Shown here piece by piece: positions 61,247 through 64,000 of a DNA stretch of 64,000 bases. The DNA is from Candidatus Sumerlaeota bacterium. Lineage in GTDB: Bacteria > Sumerlaeota > Sumerlaeia > MWCT01 > JAUWMI01. Under the pieces are notes generated by a model. That model worked only from the letters and a program-made list of their open reading frames with translations. It searched no databases and was not told where the DNA came from. The first letter of the stretch is position 1. Each line of letters starts with the position of its first letter. The stretch is from NCBI GenBank assembly GCA_030613245.1, contig JAUWMI010000018.1, positions 1 to 64,000 on the forward strand, read 5' to 3'. Position numbers and translations under genes: made by a program.

Positions 61247-61975
61247 ATGACCCCAAACAGAGTGCTCAGAAGTGTGGGAGAAATCTTGCTTCGCGAGGGG
61301 ATTATCAACAATGCGCAACTTGACGAAGCCCTGAAAAAGCAGCGTGAAAGCGACATGCCCTTGGGACGAATTCTGGTGGAGATGGGTGTGATTACAGAAA
61401 GTGTAAAAATGGGCTTCTTAAAACGACAACTTGGCTACGATCTCGTCTCCCTTGCCGGCGTGGAAATAGCACCGTTGACGCTCACCTTGCTCCCTCGCCA
61501 CATTGCCACCAAACACCATTTGGTTCCTATTCGCATGGAACGCGACGGGCTGGTTGTCGCAATGGAAGACCCCTCGGACCTCATTCTTCTTGATAATCTC
61601 AAGACACTGGTAGGTATGCGCATCAAACCAGCGATCGCCAGCACCAGTGATATTGAAGAGGCCTTGAAGCAATATCCTCCAGAAAAAGGTGCGGCAGCTG
61701 TTGCGGTGGTTCGACCGCGATCCACGTTGTATCGGTTGGTGCACTATACGGCCTTTCCAATACTCTGCTTTTTACCCCTTGCGATCATTATATATGTCCT
61801 CTACACGAATCCCGATATCCAGAACAGGCTTGCTAAGCTCAGCGCGTTCGATATCTTTCTTTACACCCTGCTCGGGTGGGGCCTTTGGGCAGTAATCCTG
61901 TACGAAATCAACGGTTTGATTTTCGAAGAGCCAACCAGTCCAAAAGAGCCAGGGGAAAAGGAGGGAGAAGAGTAG
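61247..61975 (+). CDS. Membrane-anchored MshEN (GspE N-terminal)-like protein without ATPase
   Basis: 242 residues. The first ~145 match the N-terminal domain of type II secretion/pilus ATPases (GspE_N/MshEN): GEILLREGIINNAQLDEALKKQ and GRILVEMGVITESVKMGFLK, then the second subdomain VPIRMERDGLVVAMEDPSDL. In MshE each such repeat begins R-L-G and binds cyclic di-GMP; here the Arg positions are Ser and Pro, so binding is doubtful. The ATPase domain is absent; instead two membrane helices follow (AFPILCFLPLAIIIYVLY and IFLYTLLGWGLWAVILYEI) and an acidic tail. AAGGA precedes the ATG. 87 nt upstream of mrdA, same strand. Confidence 0.8.
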   Translation: MTPNRVLRSVGEILLREGIINNAQLDEALKKQRESDMPLGRILVEMGVITESVKMGFLKRQLGYDLVSLAGVEIAPLTLTLLPRHIATKHHLVPIRMERDGLVVAMEDPSDLILLDNLKTLVGMRIKPAIASTSDIEEALKQYPPEKGAAAVAVVRPRSTLYRLVHYTAFPILCFLPLAIIIYVLYTNPDIQNRLAKLSAFDIFLYTLLGWGLWAVILYEINGLIFEEPTSPKEPGEKEGEE

Positions 61976-62062
61976 CCCCCAGAGTGGGCATGTCGTGTGC
62001 CTTCGCTTGTCTCGCCACCGGGCGGCAGTTCGCCAACGCCACTTTCCTAAAGTTGTTCCTTC

Positions 62063-63889
62063 ATGCTGAAAGAAAAGACCAAGCCAAGTGAATATCTGTT
62101 CTTACATCGACGCTTCAAAATACTAATCCTCCTATTAGCAGCGAGCTTCGTGGTACTTGCCCTGCGCCTCTTTCCAATAACCCTGATCCAGGGCAAATAT
62201 TACCGTGAACTTTCTGAGAATAATTTTCTGGTTCCGCAACGGCTTGAGGCACCGCGAGGAACCATTTTTGATCGGAATCATCTGACCATTGCAGTCAGTC
62301 GCGTCACGTTCTCCGTATATGTGAGCCCTTTCAAGCTAGAGCTGCAAGCGATTCATGAGACTCTGACCCGACTGTCGGCACTCTTGAACCGCGACGTTAT
62401 CAGCTTAGAAGATCGCCTGGGACGTTTAATATCAAAATGGCAGAAGGTGCTTCTGGCGAAGAATCTTTCTCTGGCAGAGATCACTCCCATACTGGAGGAA
62501 CAGTATAATTTACCCGGACTGATCGTTGAGGAGAGTTTCAAGCGCTACTATCCTGCTGGGCCAGCGACCTGTCATATATCAGGACACCTGGGCATGATTC
62601 CCAAATCGCTTGTCTCCCAGTTTCTTGACCAGAACTACGATCCCAAAGATCTTGTCGGCATTGTCAATATCGAGCGGATTTATGAATCGAGTTTGCATGG
62701 ACGGGCTGGCAAGGAAATTGTGCGGCGAGACGCCCGCGGACGAAAACGGGATGCCTATGTCAGCCACCCCCCCGAGTCCGGCAATAACGTCTTCCTGACC
62801 CTGGATCTCAAGCTCCAGAAGTATGCGTATCAGCAATTGCAAGGTCGTTCCGGCGTAATTATTGCAATGGATCCGTCTAATGGAGCGATTCTGGCTATGG
62901 TCAGTACTCCAGGTTTTGATCCAAATGACCCTGGATCGTTTTCCGAAGAGGGCAGCTGCTTCCTGAATAAGGCAATCCAGGAACATTACCCCCCAGGCTC
63001 AACCTTCAAAATGATCACCTGTCTGGCTGCGCTCCGCTCTGGTATCAGCCCCGAGAAGAAATTCCATTGCAATGGCAAGTTCTATCTGCCCCAGTGGAAT
63101 AAGCCGTTCACCTGCTTTCAGACCGGTGGACACGGCTGGGTGAATATACAGGAGGCTATTAAATATTCCTGCAACATATATTTTTACCAACTGGCTGATG
63201 CAGTTGGTGCAAAGCGCCTGGTTGATTGTGCGTTCCAGCTGGGCCTTGGCAGCCTAACTGGTGTTGACCTGTCTGGAGAAGTGAGGGGGTATCTGCCCTT
63301 GAATCTGGCCGCCGGATTGCCCCCAGGCGAGGTGATTCTGTTGGGTATTGGTCAAGGCCGCATTGCCACAACTCCTCTTCAGATTCTCAATGCCTTTTGC
63401 GCGTTTGCCAATGGCGGACGGCTCTGGACCCCTCATCTCCTGGATCGCATTGAATCACCTGGCGGCGAGGTTATGATCTTCACCGATCCCAAGTATCACG
63501 AGATTCACCTGAGCAACTCGGCTCGCAGCACTATACTGGAAGGGCTCGTGGCAGCAGTGAACGAAGAAGGGGGAACTGCCTACAAGGCGGGATTTCTCCG
63601 CGACTGGAAAGTAGCGGGGAAAACCGGAACAGCCCAGCGTGACCTAGAGGCTACAGATGCGTGGTTCGTGGGCTTTGCACCCTATGACGACCCAAAGCTT
63701 GCAGTCCTGGTACTCGTTGAGAAAGGTGGGCATGGCGGAGCCGTAGCAGCCCCGCTTGCTAAGAATATTTTTGGGTACTATTTTACAAACTGGAAGGAGA
63801 ATCCTCAGGAGGATGCACCGAACGTCTTAAGCTCGTCCACAGCAGGGAAACCTCAACATGCTATGGCTATGAACGGGGAAGATTTTTAA
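62063..63889 (+). CDS. mrdA: Penicillin-binding protein 2 (class B transpeptidase)
   Basis: Cross-links peptidoglycan during side-wall growth with RodA. One N-terminal membrane helix (FKILILLLAASFVVLALRLF), a dimerisation/pedestal region with RGTIFDRNH, then the transpeptidase: SxxK in PPGSTFKMITCL, SxN in KYSCNIYFY and KTG in VAGKTGTAQRD. 608 residues, normal. No ribosome site is evident before the ATG; translation may depend on the upstream gene. No rodA or mreBCD in the window. Its last 23 bases overlap the 3' end of an opposite-strand HU gene. Confidence 0.95.
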   Translation: MLKEKTKPSEYLFLHRRFKILILLLAASFVVLALRLFPITLIQGKYYRELSENNFLVPQRLEAPRGTIFDRNHLTIAVSRVTFSVYVSPFKLELQAIHETLTRLSALLNRDVISLEDRLGRLISKWQKVLLAKNLSLAEITPILEEQYNLPGLIVEESFKRYYPAGPATCHISGHLGMIPKSLVSQFLDQNYDPKDLVGIVNIERIYESSLHGRAGKEIVRRDARGRKRDAYVSHPPESGNNVFLTLDLKLQKYAYQQLQGRSGVIIAMDPSNGAILAMVSTPGFDPNDPGSFSEEGSCFLNKAIQEHYPPGSTFKMITCLAALRSGISPEKKFHCNGKFYLPQWNKPFTCFQTGGHGWVNIQEAIKYSCNIYFYQLADAVGAKRLVDCAFQLGLGSLTGVDLSGEVRGYLPLNLAAGLPPGEVILLGIGQGRIATTPLQILNAFCAFANGGRLWTPHLLDRIESPGGEVMIFTDPKYHEIHLSNSARSTILEGLVAAVNEEGGTAYKAGFLRDWKVAGKTGTAQRDLEATDAWFVGFAPYDDPKLAVLVLVEKGGHGGAVAAPLAKNIFGYYFTNWKENPQEDAPNVLSSSTAGKPQHAMAMNGEDF

Positions 63890-64000
63890 TTTCCTTGCCT
63901 GACTTAAATGTAACAACCTTCCTTGGTGGAATTGGATACTCTTTTTTGTTCTTGGGATTCCTGCCAATTCGCTCCTTACGCTCCTTAACTTGAAAAACGC
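63867..64000 (-). CDS. HU/IHF family DNA-binding protein, C-terminal part (cut by window edge)
   Basis: Reading the minus strand from the window end gives a continuous frame ending at TAG (63867-63869). It contains KERKERIGRNPKNKKEYPIP, then PRKVVTFKSGKEIK. GRNP with the following basic strand and the F-x-x-GKxxK end are the DNA-binding arm and C-terminal helix of HU-type nucleoid proteins. The start lies beyond the window. The last few residues (NLPRS) extend past the usual HU end. It overlaps mrdA tail-to-tail by 23 bp. Confidence 0.88.
   Translation of the reverse strand, partial: VFQVKERKERIGRNPKNKKEYPIPPRKVVTFKSGKEIKNLPRS

Overview
The window reads as chromosomal DNA of an uncultured, Gram-negative-type bacterium. 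Ordinary housekeeping genes (rpsB-tsf-pyrH-frr-uppS-cdsA, radA, folD, mrdA, an HU-like gene at the right edge) are mixed with very large secreted proteins and many intergenic palindromic repeats. The secreted proteins include a 14-repeat FG-GAP protein with a Pro-Thr linker and a gingipain-like (C25) protease with CARDB modules. These features, the split transketolase, a pair of BMC-type aldehyde dehydrogenase and aldolase genes, and repeats whose translation gives RQDACAT / GTGILPV point to a candidate-phylum or PVC-adjacent lineage (for example Omnitrophota, Hydrogenedentota or Sumerlaeota). That placement is inference; no rRNA is present to settle it. No CRISPR array, complete insertion sequence, prophage or tRNA was recognised.

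Layout. 0-9.9 kb: 3' part of a membrane glycosyltransferase/TPR protein, a DacB-type carboxypeptidase and the giant FG-GAP protein, separated by repeat-rich spacers. 9.9-17.5 kb: [NiFe]-hydrogenase maturation genes hypF-hypE (minus) and hypC-hypD (plus), with a SpoIID-domain gene between them and no hydrogenase structural genes. 17.7-22.5 kb: the translation, UMP kinase, ribosome recycling, undecaprenyl and CDP-diglyceride cluster. 22.6-26.7 kb: YjbQ divergent from a CstA-type transporter and an N-acyl-D-amino-acid deacylase. 26.9-33.9 kb: two ADP-glucose pyrophosphorylase paralogues (one with altered catalytic residues), radA, folD and a RACo-type corrinoid-protein activator. 34-44.2 kb: a membrane glycosyltransferase, a FtsX/MacB-type permease, a TPR protein and the C25 protease. 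44.5-47 kb: CoA-acylating aldehyde dehydrogenase with an encapsulation-peptide-like N-terminus and a class II aldolase, separated by a degenerate repeat holding a GIY-YIG fragment. 47-53.4 kb: holin-like membrane protein, cysteine desulfurase, ABC ATPase, small conserved protein, zinc-ribbon protein, serine hydrolase, DUF819 protein. 53.5-64 kb: a lytic transglycosylase whose SLT domain appears circularly permuted, a SpeE-like membrane protein, an EEP-family hydrolase, response regulator, split transketolase, membrane-anchored MshEN-like protein, PBP2, and the 3' end of an HU gene.

How the genes relate. Cell-wall synthesis and remodelling is a recurring theme (UppS, PBP2, DacB, SLT, SpoIID, class C serine hydrolase, D-aminoacylase). 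The metabolic picture is of a heterotroph using peptides and deoxysugars, storing glycogen, with hydrogenase and corrinoid C1 capacity encoded elsewhere. The strongest unusual observations are the permuted SLT domain (53564-54895), the degenerate GlgC paralogue (26901-28178), the orphan BMC-type enzyme pair (44590-46950) and the family of 3'-end palindromes.
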